This document shows, in pieces, positions 44,735-53,497 of a stretch of 64,000 nt of DNA. Source of the stretch: an uncultured Faecalibacterium sp. (GTDB lineage: Bacteria > Bacillota > Clostridia > Oscillospirales > Ruminococcaceae). The notes under the pieces were generated by a model. It was not told the DNA's origin. It did no database searches and was given only the letters and a program-made list of their open reading frames with translations. The stretch's first letter is position 1. Each line of letters opens with the position of its first letter. The position numbers were made by a program, and so were the translations under genes. The stretch lies in NCBI GenBank assembly GCA_937907025.1, contig CALESJ010000026.1, positions 124,001-188,000 on the forward strand, given 5' to 3'.

Positions 44735-44763
44735 TTGCCTGACAGCCGTAAAGTTGGTATGAT
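44735..44763 (+). promoter_or_regulatory. Promoter of the Rrf2-type gene
   Basis: TTGCCT (44735-44740), 17-base spacer, TATGAT (44758-44763), 35 bases before the start codon. It is divergent from the metQ promoter with about 60 bases between the -35 elements. Confidence 0.7.
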
Positions 44764-44797
44764 AATACTATATCGTTTTGTGAAGGGAGGCACTCGC

Positions 44798-45232
44798 ATG
44801 AAATTTTCGACCAAAGACCGCTACGCCCTGCGTCTGATGGTGGAACTTGCCAATTGTGGACCGGACGAGCCGCTGTCATTGAAAAGCGTGAGCGACAGCC
44901 AGCAGATCAGCCAGAAATATCTGGAGCAGATCGTCACACCTCTGTCCCGCGCCGGACTGGTCAACAGCAGCCGCGGCAGTCAGGGCGGCTATCGCCTGAC
45001 CCGCCCGGCGACCGAGATCACGGCCGGGGATATTCTGCGCGCCATTGAAGGGGACCTGGTCCCCATCCCCTGCCTGGCCAGTCAGGCAGAAACCTGCCCG
45101 CGCCGCTCCCAATGCCATACCATCGGCTTCTGGGAAGGGCTGCGCCAGGTCATTGACCGGTATGTGGACGCCATCACGCTGGAACAGCTGCGCACCATGA
45201 AGGCAGAAGATTTTCTGCCGGACCCGGAATAA
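44798..45232 (+). CDS. Rrf2-family transcriptional regulator
   Basis: A 144-residue regulator. The winged helix opens KFSTKDRYALRLMVELA and continues ISQKYLEQIVTPLSRAGLVN and SSRGSQGGYRL, all standard for Rrf2. Three cysteines (C-x7-C-x5-C, PCLASQAETCPRRSQC) near residue 95-110 suggest an iron-sulphur cluster as in IscR-like members. Relatives such as CymR and IscR control sulphur and cysteine metabolism. It is divergent from the metQNI operon, so control of that operon is plausible. AAGGGAGG precedes the start. Confidence 0.9.
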   Translation: MKFSTKDRYALRLMVELANCGPDEPLSLKSVSDSQQISQKYLEQIVTPLSRAGLVNSSRGSQGGYRLTRPATEITAGDILRAIEGDLVPIPCLASQAETCPRRSQCHTIGFWEGLRQVIDRYVDAITLEQLRTMKAEDFLPDPE

Positions 45233-45240
45233 CACAGACA

Positions 45241-45278
45241 AAAAGTGCCCCCGGCCTGCTATGGCCGGGGGCACTTTT
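45241..45278. terminator. Bidirectional terminator between the Rrf2 and GDSL genes
   Basis: AAAAGTGCCCCCGGCC pairs perfectly with GGCCGGGGGCACTTTT around a 6-base loop. Confidence 0.93.
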
Positions 45279-45286
45279 GCATGTAA

Positions 45287-46588
45287 TTATTCAACCGTTT
45301 CGGTATTTGTATTCTGTTCCGTTTCGGTGGAATTAGCCGGAGGGGTTTCGTTTTCCGAGGGCTGGCTTGAATCCGCACTGAGTGTAGGCGTCGGCTCCGG
45401 AGTCGGCGTAGGTGTCGGCGTCGGCGTCGGCGTCGGTGTCGGTGTGGGTTCAGGCGTCGGCGTGGGTGTCGGATCCGGTGCGGGAGCAGGAGTCGCAACC
45501 GGTGTAGGCGACGGCGTTGGTTCGGGCGTCGGCGTTTCAACCGGCGTCACTGTCGACTGCACGGTGGGCGCCTGGGTTTCCACGCTCTCACTGGAGGAGG
45601 CAACAGAAGACGAACTGCCGGAAGACGACGGCGAAGTCGTGGTCACGGTGGAGGCCGTGGAGGCGCTGACATCCTTGTCCTCAATGTGTTTGGGCACAGC
45701 GGTCAGGGTCGGGCGGTCGTCCTTGGTGATATAACTGTGGGTACGGATATAGTTAAACAGTGCATCCATGGCGGTTTTGGTCAGGTGGATGCCATCGCTG
45801 CTTTCCACATAGCCGCTCTTGGCATAGCCGGTGGAAGAATCCTTCAGCACTTCGGCACTGTTCAGGAACTTCCAGTCATTCTTCTGGCACATCTCCACGA
45901 TGGCCTTGTCGTACTCGTCTACCTGGGTCTGGGTCAGGCTTTCGTTGGAATGCTGTTTGCCCAGGGGCGGAATGGAGTTGATGATGATATCCACGCTGGG
46001 ATAGGCTTCCTGCACCGCCTTGATGCCCTTTTCATAGCTCTGGATAAAATTATCGGTGCTGTTGGTGGGGCTCAGGTCATTGGTGCCGAATGTGATAATA
46101 ACACGCTGCGGCTGCATGATGGCCACGGCTTCCGGCATGGTCTTGTAGCCGGAAAGTCCCTGGAATTTGACGCATTCATAGGTGGCCAGGGACCGGGCGG
46201 ACATGCCCACCGAACCGATGGCGTTGTCGTAGGTGCAGTAATCGAACATACGGTACATGCGCGCGGTGTTGGAATCGCCCAGGAACAGGGTGTCATCCAC
46301 ATATTCCTGCCCGGCGTCCTCGCTCTCCTCCAGAATCGTGGAGGTGTACTGCGTGGTGTCGATGGCGTTTTCGTCCTTGTTGTAGCCTTCCTCGTCCACC
46401 ATGGATTCACTGCTCTGGCTGTCGGACTCCGCGGCCGGGCTGCTGAGCCCGTGCACGACCAGGAACGCTACCAGAGATGTGACAAAAACGATGGCACAGC
46501 AGATGGCCAGCACGAAATACATTTTGCCCTTGGCATTGAGCCGGGACAAAAAACTCTGTTTGTCTTTCTTCTTCCCTTTGCTTGACAT
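45287..46588 (-). CDS. Membrane-anchored GDSL/SGNH hydrolase with a Thr-Pro tail
   Basis: A 433-residue protein. A basic cytoplasmic start (SSKGKKKDKQSF) is followed by one membrane segment (about 24-48). The SGNH domain (about 95-300) has TLFLGDSNTARMY (nucleophile), TFGTNDLSP (Asn block) and SDGIHLTKTA (Asp-His pair). The C-terminal third is low in complexity: a Ser/Val/Thr-rich part, then repeated Thr-Pro and Glu-Pro pairs, ending in a Thr/Glu-rich tail without an LPXTG motif. It probably removes acyl groups from wall or capsule glycans outside the cell. AAGGAA precedes the start. Confidence 0.88.
   Translation of the reverse strand: MSSKGKKKDKQSFLSRLNAKGKMYFVLAICCAIVFVTSLVAFLVVHGLSSPAAESDSQSSESMVDEEGYNKDENAIDTTQYTSTILEESEDAGQEYVDDTLFLGDSNTARMYRMFDYCTYDNAIGSVGMSARSLATYECVKFQGLSGYKTMPEAVAIMQPQRVIITFGTNDLSPTNSTDNFIQSYEKGIKAVQEAYPSVDIIINSIPPLGKQHSNESLTQTQVDEYDKAIVEMCQKNDWKFLNSAEVLKDSSTGYAKSGYVESSDGIHLTKTAMDALFNYIRTHSYITKDDRPTLTAVPKHIEDKDVSASTASTVTTTSPSSSGSSSSVASSSESVETQAPTVQSTVTPVETPTPEPTPSPTPVATPAPAPDPTPTPTPEPTPTPTPTPTPTPTPTPEPTPTLSADSSQPSENETPPANSTETEQNTNTETVE
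45385..45540. repeat. Low-complexity repeat encoding Thr-Pro pairs
   Basis: Repeated GGCGTC/GGTGTC hexamers (plus strand) that encode Thr-Pro and Glu-Pro pairs on the minus strand. The unit is six bases, so length changes keep the frame. Confidence 0.85.
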
Positions 46589-46751
46589 AACGTTTCCTTC
46601 CTGTTTGGGTTGGCAAAGCGCGTATGCGGCATTTCTTTTTGTCGTTAACCGTTTTATTTTACACCCTTTTGCGGCAAGATGCCAGAGGTTTGCGTATTTT
46701 TACATAAATTGCACAAAAAAAGAACGTTCCTGCGCGTCATGCAACAGCAAA

Positions 46752-46797
46752 GCGGCCGCCCGTCCGACCGCAGTCACGGCCAAAGGCGGGCGGCCGC
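46752..46797. repeat. GC-rich inverted repeat downstream of the M20 gene
   Basis: GCGGCCGCCCG and CGGGCGGCCGC form an 11-base stem with a 24-base loop. No T run follows on either strand. It could be a weak terminator of the M20 gene or a transcript-stabilising hairpin. Confidence 0.5.
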
Positions 46798-46818
46798 CGG
46801 GCCGCGTGTAAAAACGGA

Positions 46819-48213
46819 TTACAGTTCGATCTCCTGCAGACGCAGCAGCGCCAGAATATAGATCTTCAGCGCTTCGATGAGCTTATCGAAGTTGGCGCCC
46901 TCATTGGCTCCGTGCATGGGGCCGGCGAACTCCGGCAGAGGCAGGTCGGCGTGCTCGGGGCCGAAGCTCACCGCATAGGGGAAGTGGCGGGCGTAGGTGC
47001 CGCCGCCCATGGTGAAAGGCTTCTGATTTTCGCCGGTAACTTCATTGTAGGTGTTGATCAGGGTCTGGATGGCCGGGCTGCCGGCGTCGATATAGAACGG
47101 CACCCGGCTGGTGGTGTTTTCCAGGGTGGCGGCAGTGCCGCAGACAGCCTTCATGGCGGCGGTCAGCTTGTCGGCATCGGTGTTGGTGGGATAGCGGCAG
47201 TCAAAGGTCTGGCGCAGACGGCCTTCCTTACACTCGATGGTGCCGCCGATGATGGTCAGTGGGGTGAACAGACCGTCATCCGCCGCAATGCCCAGGGTGC
47301 TGCCGTCGGTGGAAGCATGCAGTTTGGCCACCACCTGCAGATACGCCGTTTCGGTAGCGGAGCAGACGCCGCTTTCCAGCAGGCAGTTCACGATAAGGCC
47401 GATGGCATTGATAGTGCCTTCCGGCGTGGCGGCATGGCCGCTCTTGCCCACGGCATGAATGGTGGTGAGGCCGTTTTCCTCAGTGAAGGTCAGTCCGGCG
47501 CCGGGCTTCAGGCGGGAAGCCGGGACCGCCACCACACAGAAGGAGCGGTCGGGCACAGCATTGTGGGCCACGCCGCCCTCAAAGTCGCGGATCACACCGC
47601 CTTCCAGCACAGGAGAAACCAGTTCCCCGTTGAAGCCGCCCTTTTCGCCGTTGCAGACCGGGAACTCGGCGTCCGGGGTGAAGCAGAAGGCAGGCTGCTC
47701 ATAATGTTCCGCATAGTAGTCCACGTCCTCCATGCGGGTTTCCTCATTCACACCCAGCAAAGCGCGCACCGGGTACTTGAGCTGTACGCCGTTGTCCTTG
47801 AGATACTTCAGGGCGTACAGGGTCAGCACGGCAGGGCCCTTGTCATCGGCCACGCCGCGGCCCAGCAGCCAGCCGTCCCGCACGCGGACGGTATACGGGT
47901 CGGCATCCCAGCCGTTGCCTTCGGGCACCACGTCGCAGTGGGTGATGGTGGCCAGATACTTCTGACCTTCGGCCACGGGGCCGGTTTCGGCCCAGCCGAT
48001 GTAGCCGTCGGCGTTATGGGTGGCAAGGCCCAGGTCAGCGGCAATTTCCAGCGCCTTATCCAGAGCGGCGCGGGGGCCGGGGCCGAAGGGGGCACCGGGT
48101 TCAGGCGTGCCTTCCACGCTGGGCACAGCCACCAGGCGGGTGATATCCCGCAGGATGGCCTCACGGTTCTGTTCGGCAAAAGCATCGATCGATGCAAAAC
48201 GCGGATCGTTCAT
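46819..48213 (-). CDS. M20-family dipeptidase (PepV-like)
   Basis: A 464-residue metallopeptidase. Zinc-site motifs: ITHCDVVPEGNGWDADPY (His ligand), GRGVADDKGPAVLTLYALKY (bridging Asp) and LGVNEETRMED (catalytic Glu and ligand). The C-terminal GGGTYARHF and AGPMHGANEG blocks are typical of PepV, which splits Xaa-His and other dipeptides in the cytoplasm. The chosen start follows GGAGGG; the longer frame lacks a ribosome site. It stands alone. Confidence 0.92.
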   Translation of the reverse strand: MNDPRFASIDAFAEQNREAILRDITRLVAVPSVEGTPEPGAPFGPGPRAALDKALEIAADLGLATHNADGYIGWAETGPVAEGQKYLATITHCDVVPEGNGWDADPYTVRVRDGWLLGRGVADDKGPAVLTLYALKYLKDNGVQLKYPVRALLGVNEETRMEDVDYYAEHYEQPAFCFTPDAEFPVCNGEKGGFNGELVSPVLEGGVIRDFEGGVAHNAVPDRSFCVVAVPASRLKPGAGLTFTEENGLTTIHAVGKSGHAATPEGTINAIGLIVNCLLESGVCSATETAYLQVVAKLHASTDGSTLGIAADDGLFTPLTIIGGTIECKEGRLRQTFDCRYPTNTDADKLTAAMKAVCGTAATLENTTSRVPFYIDAGSPAIQTLINTYNEVTGENQKPFTMGGGTYARHFPYAVSFGPEHADLPLPEFAGPMHGANEGANFDKLIEALKIYILALLRLQEIEL

Positions 48214-48431
48214 GCAATATCCCTCCATGCAAACAAATGGGTCCGACCGCAGCCGGGCCATTGGCCATAATTATATACGGCGTCATTATACCACAAACAG
48301 CGGCGGTTTGCACCCGCGGTGAACGTTTATACCATATTTTTTGTTTTACCGGAGAAAAAGATATCCAAATGGGGAAATATCTGCTATAATAACATGGTTA
48401 AAAAAACAAATATGCAATGAGGTGCTTATCC

Positions 48432-48701
48432 ATGAAAGCTGTCATCACCGTCATCGGGCAGGACACTGTGGGTGTCGTGGCCAAGGTCAGTGCCGTGTGC
48501 GCCGAACTGAACATCAACATCGAGGATGTAACCCAGAGCATTATGCAGAATATGTTCTGCATGATCATGCTGGTCAATCTGAGTGCCTGCAACGTGGAAC
48601 CGGCCGCCGTGCGTGAGCACTTTGCCGCTCTGGGCGAGCAGATGGGCATGCAGGTCACCTTCACGCGTCAGGAAGTTTTTGACGCCATGCACAAGGTGTA
48701 A
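48432..48701 (+). CDS. ACT-domain protein, UPF0237 type
   Basis: An 89-residue single ACT domain (KAVITVIGQDTVGVVAKVSA, then LNINIEDVTQSIMQ), a ligand-binding fold for amino acids. GAGGTG lies before the start. The next gene (19 bases later) is a UPF0210 protein; the two families are conserved neighbours in many Firmicutes and archaea, but their shared role is unknown. TATAAT at about 48394-48399 could be its -10. Confidence 0.92.
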   Translation: MKAVITVIGQDTVGVVAKVSAVCAELNINIEDVTQSIMQNMFCMIMLVNLSACNVEPAAVREHFAALGEQMGMQVTFTRQEVFDAMHKV

Positions 48702-48720
48702 CGGAAAGGCGGCCATACAG

Positions 48721-50088
48721 ATGAAAATATTGAACAGCGGCGACATTATGGAAACCATCGAGATGCTCACCGCAGAGAATCTCGATGTGCGCACCGTAAC
48801 CATGGGCATCAGCCTGCTGGACTGCATTGATCCGGACGGAAAGAAAGCCTGTGAGAAGATCTACAACAAAATTACCACCCGCGCCAAGGATCTGGTCAAG
48901 GTCGTGGATGGCATTTCCAAGGAATACGGCATTCCCATCGTAAACAAGCGCATCAGCGTAACGCCCATTGCCATGCTGTTGGGTGCTTCCCCCGATGCCG
49001 ACCCCGTGGAATACGCCAAGGCCCTGGACGCTGCAGCCAAGGCTGTGGGCGTCAACTTCATCGGCGGCTACGGTGCACTGGTCCACAAGGGCTTTTCTGC
49101 CGGCGATAAGCGCCTGATCGAGAGCATTCCCCGCGCCCTGGCCGAAACCGATATTGTTTGCTCCAGCATCAACGTGGGTTCCACCAAGTCCGGCATCAAC
49201 ATGGATGCTGTGGCCCTGATGGGCCAGGTAGTCCGCCAGACTGCCGAACTGACCAAGGACAACATGTGCATGGGCGATGCCAAACTGGTCGTCTTCTGCA
49301 ATGCGCCGGAAGACAACCCCTTCATGGCCGGCGCCTTCCACGGTCCCGGAGAACCGGACTGCGAAATTCATGTGGGTGTTTCCGGTCCCGGCGCCGTGCG
49401 TGCCGCCCTGGCCAAGCTGCCCAAGGACGCCCCCATGGATGAGGTGGCCGAGCTGGTCAAGCGCACTGCCTTCAAGATCACCCGCCTGGGGCAGCTGGTG
49501 GCCAATCTGGCCAGCGAGCGCCTGGGCGTGCCCGCCGGCATCATCGACCTGTCCCTGGCCCCCACCCCGGCCATCGGCGACAGCGTGGCCAACATTCTGG
49601 AAGAGATGGGTCTGGAAAGCTGCGGCTGCTGCGGCACCACCGCCTGCCTGGCCCTGCTGAACGACGCCGTCAAGAAGGGCGGCGTGATGGCCTCCAACCA
49701 TGTGGGCGGCCTGTCCGGCGCGTTCATCCCCGTTTCTGAGGATGACGGCATGATCAAGGCGGCCGAGTGCGGCAGCCTGAGCCTGGAAAAGCTGGAAGCC
49801 ATGACCGCCGTCTGCTCGGTGGGCATTGACATGGTGGTCATTCCCGGCGATACCTCCGCCGAGGTCATCAGCGCCCTGATTGCCGACGAAGCGGCCATCG
49901 GTATGGTGAACAGCAAAACCACGGCCGTGCGCGTGATCCCCGCCATCGGCCACAAGGCCGGCGACGTGCTGGACTTCGGCGGGCTGCTGGGCCATGCGCC
50001 CATCATGCCCATCAACCAGTTCAGCCCGGCGGTGATGATCCACCGCGGCGGCCGTATCCCGGCCCCCATGCAGGCCCTGAAAAACTGA
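48721..50088 (+). CDS. UPF0210 (DUF711) PFL-family protein
   Basis: A 455-residue soluble protein. Characteristic blocks: ENLDVRTVTMGISLLDC near the start, GGYGALVHKGFSAGD, and the cysteine-rich LESCGCCGTTACLALLN around residue 300. Structures in this family show a glycyl-radical-enzyme-like barrel without known activity. It is cotranscribed with the ACT-domain protein, which may sense its ligand. Function unproven. Length is normal. Confidence 0.93.
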   Translation: MKILNSGDIMETIEMLTAENLDVRTVTMGISLLDCIDPDGKKACEKIYNKITTRAKDLVKVVDGISKEYGIPIVNKRISVTPIAMLLGASPDADPVEYAKALDAAAKAVGVNFIGGYGALVHKGFSAGDKRLIESIPRALAETDIVCSSINVGSTKSGINMDAVALMGQVVRQTAELTKDNMCMGDAKLVVFCNAPEDNPFMAGAFHGPGEPDCEIHVGVSGPGAVRAALAKLPKDAPMDEVAELVKRTAFKITRLGQLVANLASERLGVPAGIIDLSLAPTPAIGDSVANILEEMGLESCGCCGTTACLALLNDAVKKGGVMASNHVGGLSGAFIPVSEDDGMIKAAECGSLSLEKLEAMTAVCSVGIDMVVIPGDTSAEVISALIADEAAIGMVNSKTTAVRVIPAIGHKAGDVLDFGGLLGHAPIMPINQFSPAVMIHRGGRIPAPMQALKN

Positions 50089-50095
50089 TTGCATA

Positions 50096-50139
50096 AAAAT
50101 TCCCTTTCCTGCCAAAACTAAGGGCGGAAAGGGGATTTT
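50096..50139 (+). promoter_or_regulatory. Hairpin covering the ribosome site of the DUF378 gene
   Basis: AAAATTCCCTTTCC pairs with GGAAAGGGGATTTT (one G-U) around a loop of about 15 bases. The 3' arm contains the AAAGGGG ribosome site of the gene at 50143. It may also act as a terminator of the UPF0210 gene because the arm ends in TTTT. Confidence 0.55.
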
Positions 50140-50142
50140 GTC

Positions 50143-50382
50143 ATGTTTCGTTCTATGTTTTCCAAAGTACTGCTGCTGCTTTTGATCGTCGGCGGCCTGA
50201 ACTGGGGCGTGTACGGCATTTGGGGCCTGAACGCCATTGGCTGGCTGCTGGGCGGCAGCCTGGGTTGGCTGGCCCGCACCATCTTCATTGTGGTGGGTGT
50301 GGCTTCGCTGGCGCTGGTCCCGGCCCTGTTTTATCAGGAACCGGAAGCCCGCCGTGCCGGTCCCGAACCCCACGCGCCGTAA
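50143..50382 (+). CDS. DUF378-family small membrane protein
   Basis: A 79-residue protein with two membrane segments and the motif IVGGLNWGVYGIWGLNAI, which defines DUF378. The tail is Pro/Arg-rich. Function unknown. The ribosome site is locked in a possible hairpin, and the gene follows the UPF0210 gene after 54 bases. Confidence 0.9.
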   Translation: MFRSMFSKVLLLLLIVGGLNWGVYGIWGLNAIGWLLGGSLGWLARTIFIVVGVASLALVPALFYQEPEARRAGPEPHAP

Positions 50383-50393
50383 CTGCAGCCCGC

Positions 50394-50448
50394 AAAAAAT
50401 CCGTCCTGCCGGAGCACATCCGACGGGGCGGCTTTCTTTTTATCTGGA
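50394..50448. terminator. Weak terminator region between DUF378 and rodA genes
   Basis: CCGTC and GACGG form a short stem flanked by AAAAAAT and CTTTCTTTTT. Suitable T runs exist in both directions but the stem is imperfect. Confidence 0.4.
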
Positions 50449-50453
50449 AAGGT

Positions 50454-51620
50454 TCAGTCGATTTGTACCGCCAGACCGGCACTGCGGCGGGAAGTAAGCC
50501 CCACGCTCAGGACCAGCCCCACGCTGAGATACACCATGACCACGCTGGACCCGCCCGCCGAGAAGAAAGGCAGCGTGACCCCGATGACCGGCAGCACCTG
50601 CAGGTTCATCCCGATGTTGATCACGCACTGCCAGAACAGGGCAGCAAAGACGCCGGTGCAGATGAGCCGTCCCAGCAGGTCCACGCTGCGGTAGGCCGTG
50701 CGCAGGGTGCGTGCCATGATGCCGAAGAGCAGGAGCAGCACCACAATGGCCCCCACAAACCCCATGGCATTGGCCAGATAGCTGTAAATGAAATCGTTCC
50801 AGGCGTTGGGGATGAAGATGCTGTCCTCCTGGAACAGCCCCTGTCCCGTCATTCCGCCGGTACCGATGGCCATGGCGGCCTTGTTCTGCTGGTAGGCAAT
50901 ATCCGAAAGAGCCGGGTCCTCCGGCGTGATGACCGCCAGAATCCGCTGGAACTGATACCCTTTCAGGATATTGGGATGGGTGACGAGCAACGCCGTTCCG
51001 CCCACTGCCGCGGCTGCCAGACCGCCCAGGGCCAGCGGGATGCTGAGCCCGCCTGCGAAAAGCATGATCACACCGATACCGGCAAAAACCAGCGCGGTGC
51101 CGTCATCGCCCTGGATGTGAATGGCCAACACCGGCAGCGCCACATGGGCCAGAAGCAGCAGCAGATTCAGCGGCCGGTTGACCTTGCCCCGCACTCGGTC
51201 CAGATGCCAGGCCAGCGTGAGGATAAAGCTGATTTTGGCCAGTTCCGCAGGCTGAAAGGTCATGCCGCCGATTTTATACCAGCTGTAATTGGAAGTGCCG
51301 CCCGCATCATAGCCGATGACCACGAATCCGGCGCGCACATTGCGCAGAAACAGGGTGGGCAGCACCATGCCCCAGGCCACCACCGCGTGCAGCGGCCAGG
51401 CATGGGCCAGGGCCCGGTAATCCACTGTGGAAACGATCACCGCCAGCATGATTCCCAACAGGCTGGCAATGACCTGCACCGACGCTTTGCTGTATGCACC
51501 GCCCAGCTGGCTGTGTTCCACCGACATCAGCACCACAACGCTGAGAGCAGAGCATAACAGGCACAGGGCAAGATACAGGGCATCGGCATGGCGCAGATAC
51601 CGGCGGGCAAGGGTAAACAT
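50454..51620 (-). CDS. rodA: RodA/FtsW-type peptidoglycan glycosyltransferase
   Basis: A 388-residue SEDS protein with about ten membrane segments. It has the family's GGTSNYSWYKIGGMTFQPAELAK-type block, where the Trp and the QPAELAK segment are signatures; further on ILAVITPEDPALSDIAYQQN, then AIGTGGMTGQG, and LPFFSAGGSSVV near the end. It polymerises lipid II, in rod-shaped cells with MreB. The sequence fits RodA better than FtsW, mainly by its ending and isolation from division genes. AAAGGAG precedes the start. Confidence 0.88.
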   Translation of the reverse strand: MFTLARRYLRHADALYLALCLLCSALSVVVLMSVEHSQLGGAYSKASVQVIASLLGIMLAVIVSTVDYRALAHAWPLHAVVAWGMVLPTLFLRNVRAGFVVIGYDAGGTSNYSWYKIGGMTFQPAELAKISFILTLAWHLDRVRGKVNRPLNLLLLLAHVALPVLAIHIQGDDGTALVFAGIGVIMLFAGGLSIPLALGGLAAAAVGGTALLVTHPNILKGYQFQRILAVITPEDPALSDIAYQQNKAAMAIGTGGMTGQGLFQEDSIFIPNAWNDFIYSYLANAMGFVGAIVVLLLLFGIMARTLRTAYRSVDLLGRLICTGVFAALFWQCVINIGMNLQVLPVIGVTLPFFSAGGSSVVMVYLSVGLVLSVGLTSRRSAGLAVQID

Positions 51621-51739
51621 ACGGGAGCTCCTTTCCGGAAAGTAAGGGGATCAACGCGTTTTTGCAAAGGGGTATGACTGGGTCTATTATAGCGCAGACG
51701 CACATTTTGTGCCACATGCCGGAGCATATGGGGTAAAAT

Positions 51740-51768
51740 TTTACAAATATCCCCAAACGGTGTATAAT
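51740..51768 (+). promoter_or_regulatory. Promoter of the tsaE operon
   Basis: TTTACA (51740-51745), 17-base spacer, TATAAT (51763-51768), about 40 bases before tsaE. Confidence 0.82.
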
Positions 51769-51807
51769 GAATTGATTTGAGCTTTCAACACAAGGAGTAT
51801 GCTCGCC

Positions 51808-52230
51808 ATGCAGGAATATATGACACACAGCCGCGAGGAAACTGTGGCTTTGGGGCGCCGCCTGGCCCCCACCCTGGCGCCCGGGACCCTGATTGCCTTT
51901 ACCGGTGGACTGGGTGCGGGCAAGACCGCGTTCTGTCAGGGACTGGCCGAAGGGCTGGGCTGCACCGACCCGGTGTCCAGCCCCACATTCGCCATCGTCA
52001 ACTATTACCGCGGGCCTCGTCCGCTGGCACACTTTGATCTGTACCGCATCCATACCGAGAATGATCTGGCTTCTGCCGGATTTTACGATTATCTGGACAG
52101 CGGCGCCATCGTGGCCGCCGAGTGGAGCGAAAACTGCGCCGACATTCTGGCGCTGGAGCATCCCATGCGCATCCACATCGAGCGGCTGGATGATACCACC
52201 CGCCGGATTACCATCGAGGACCCGGCCTGA
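51808..52230 (+). CDS. tsaE: tRNA threonylcarbamoyladenosine biosynthesis ATPase TsaE
   Basis: A 140-residue P-loop protein needed for t6A modification of tRNAs that read ANN codons. It has FTGGLGAGKTAFCQGLAEGLG (Walker A), the SSPTFAIVNYYRG block and HFDLYRI. The chosen ATG is ten bases behind AAGGAG; the ATG at 51799 is too close to this box. tsaB follows, so both t6A partners are coordinated. tsaC and tsaD are not in the window. Confidence 0.94.
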   Translation: MQEYMTHSREETVALGRRLAPTLAPGTLIAFTGGLGAGKTAFCQGLAEGLGCTDPVSSPTFAIVNYYRGPRPLAHFDLYRIHTENDLASAGFYDYLDSGAIVAAEWSENCADILALEHPMRIHIERLDDTTRRITIEDPA

Positions 52231-52250
52231 GCGCCGACTGGGAGGAAAGC

Positions 52251-52955
52251 ATGAATATTCTTGCCATTGATACGGCCGGCCGCACCGCTGCCGTAGCCGT
52301 AATGCGGGGCGACACCCTGTTATATGAATCCAACACCAATACCGGGCTGACCCACAGCGAAACGCTGATCCCCATGGTGGACACTGCCCTGAAAGCCTGC
52401 GGGCTGCGCTGCAAGGACATCGACCTGTTCGGCGTGACCGCCGGGCCTGGCAGCTTTACCGGGCTGCGCATCGGGCTTTCGGCGGTCAAAGGCATGGCCT
52501 TTGCCGGGAATGTGCCCTGTGCGGGTGTTTCCACCCTGGAAGCACTGGCTTTCGGCATGTGCGGCGAAGGTACCGTGGTAGGCGCGCTGGATGCCCGCCG
52601 GGGTCAGGTATACTGGGCCGGGTTCGACCTGGCCACCCATGAGCGGCTGACTCCCGATACCGCTGCCCCGGTGGAAACCCTGGAAAAATTTGTGGCCGAT
52701 TGCAAAAAGCCGCTGATTTTTGTTGGCGATGGCGCCGCGTTGTGCTACAATAGATTTGGAAACGCCGACGGTGTACTGGACTGCCCGGCGCCTCTGCGCG
52801 TTCTGCGCGGGGCCGGGGTAGCGCTGGCTGCCCGCCGGATGTGGGAAAACGGACTTGCCGTGTCCCCTCCCCAACTGCTGCCGGATTACCACCGGCTGAG
52901 CCAGGCGGAGCGGGAACGGGCCGAACGGGAAGCCCGTGCAAGCAAAGAGATGTAA
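52251..52955 (+). CDS. tsaB: tRNA threonylcarbamoyladenosine biosynthesis protein TsaB
   Basis: A 234-residue ASKHA-fold protein that works with TsaD. It has ILAIDTAGRTAAVAVM at the start, THSETLIPMVDTAL, and the PGSFTGLRIGLSAVKGMAF signature. Start after GGGAGGAAAG. The frequent next gene rimI is absent; rpiB follows instead. Confidence 0.94.
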   Translation: MNILAIDTAGRTAAVAVMRGDTLLYESNTNTGLTHSETLIPMVDTALKACGLRCKDIDLFGVTAGPGSFTGLRIGLSAVKGMAFAGNVPCAGVSTLEALAFGMCGEGTVVGALDARRGQVYWAGFDLATHERLTPDTAAPVETLEKFVADCKKPLIFVGDGAALCYNRFGNADGVLDCPAPLRVLRGAGVALAARRMWENGLAVSPPQLLPDYHRLSQAERERAEREARASKEM

Positions 52956-52977
52956 TGCAAAGAGGAGTACAGAAAGT

Positions 52978-53436
52978 ATGAAGGATTTCCGCACCGCCCC
53001 CGTGGCGCTGGCTGCCGATCACGGCGGCTTTGCGCTGAAAGAAGCCATCAAAGCCCACCTGGAGAGCCAGGGCATCGCTTACCGCGATTTCGGCACCAAC
53101 AGCACCGACAGCTGTGACTACCCTGATTTTTCCGCTCCGGCCTGCGACGCCGTAGTTGCCGGTGAATGCTCGGTTGCCATCCTGTGCTGCGGCACCGGTG
53201 TGGGCATGTCCATGTGCGCCAACAAGATTCACGGCATCCGTGCCTGCTGCTGCAGCGACACCTTCAGTGCCGAGTTCACCCGCCGCCACAACGACGCCAA
53301 CGCCCTGTGCATGGGCGGCCGTGTGGTGGGTGAAGGTCTTGCCCTGTCCATCGTGGATATCTTCTTGAATACCCCCTTCGAGGGCGGTCGTCATTCCCGC
53401 CGCGTGGAAAAGGTCATGGCCCTGGAAACGCGCTGA
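52978..53436 (+). CDS. rpiB: Ribose 5-phosphate isomerase B
   Basis: A 152-residue RpiB/LacAB-family isomerase. The DHGGFALKEAIKAHLE start, the active-site CGTGVGMSMCANKI and RHNDANALCMGGR blocks are standard. It converts ribulose-5-P and ribose-5-P and supplies PRPP synthesis, which fits the following upp gene. The start follows AGAGGAG; a longer frame lies in the end of tsaB. Confidence 0.95.
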   Translation: MKDFRTAPVALAADHGGFALKEAIKAHLESQGIAYRDFGTNSTDSCDYPDFSAPACDAVVAGECSVAILCCGTGVGMSMCANKIHGIRACCCSDTFSAEFTRRHNDANALCMGGRVVGEGLALSIVDIFLNTPFEGGRHSRRVEKVMALETR

Positions 53437-53497
53437 TTTCAGTACCCCGAACTGCCGGGCAGTTGAACATATCATTCACGAATAAGGAGCTACCACT

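Noticed and set aside
45385..45540. Regular short repeats that look like a repeat array
   Set aside because: Hexamer units without spacers inside a coding frame; they encode Thr-Pro pairs, so this is not a CRISPR array.
48661..50373. Long antisense frame opposite the UPF0210 gene
   Set aside because: Shadow of a well-supported gene with a GC-rich third position; no ribosome site and no recognisable domain.
51680..51730. Sigma-54 promoter (TGGCAC-N5-TTGC) before rodA
   Set aside because: TGGCAC is present on the minus strand but the second box reads GTGCG, and a TATAAT -10 lies 17 bases behind; no sigma-54 activator gene is near.
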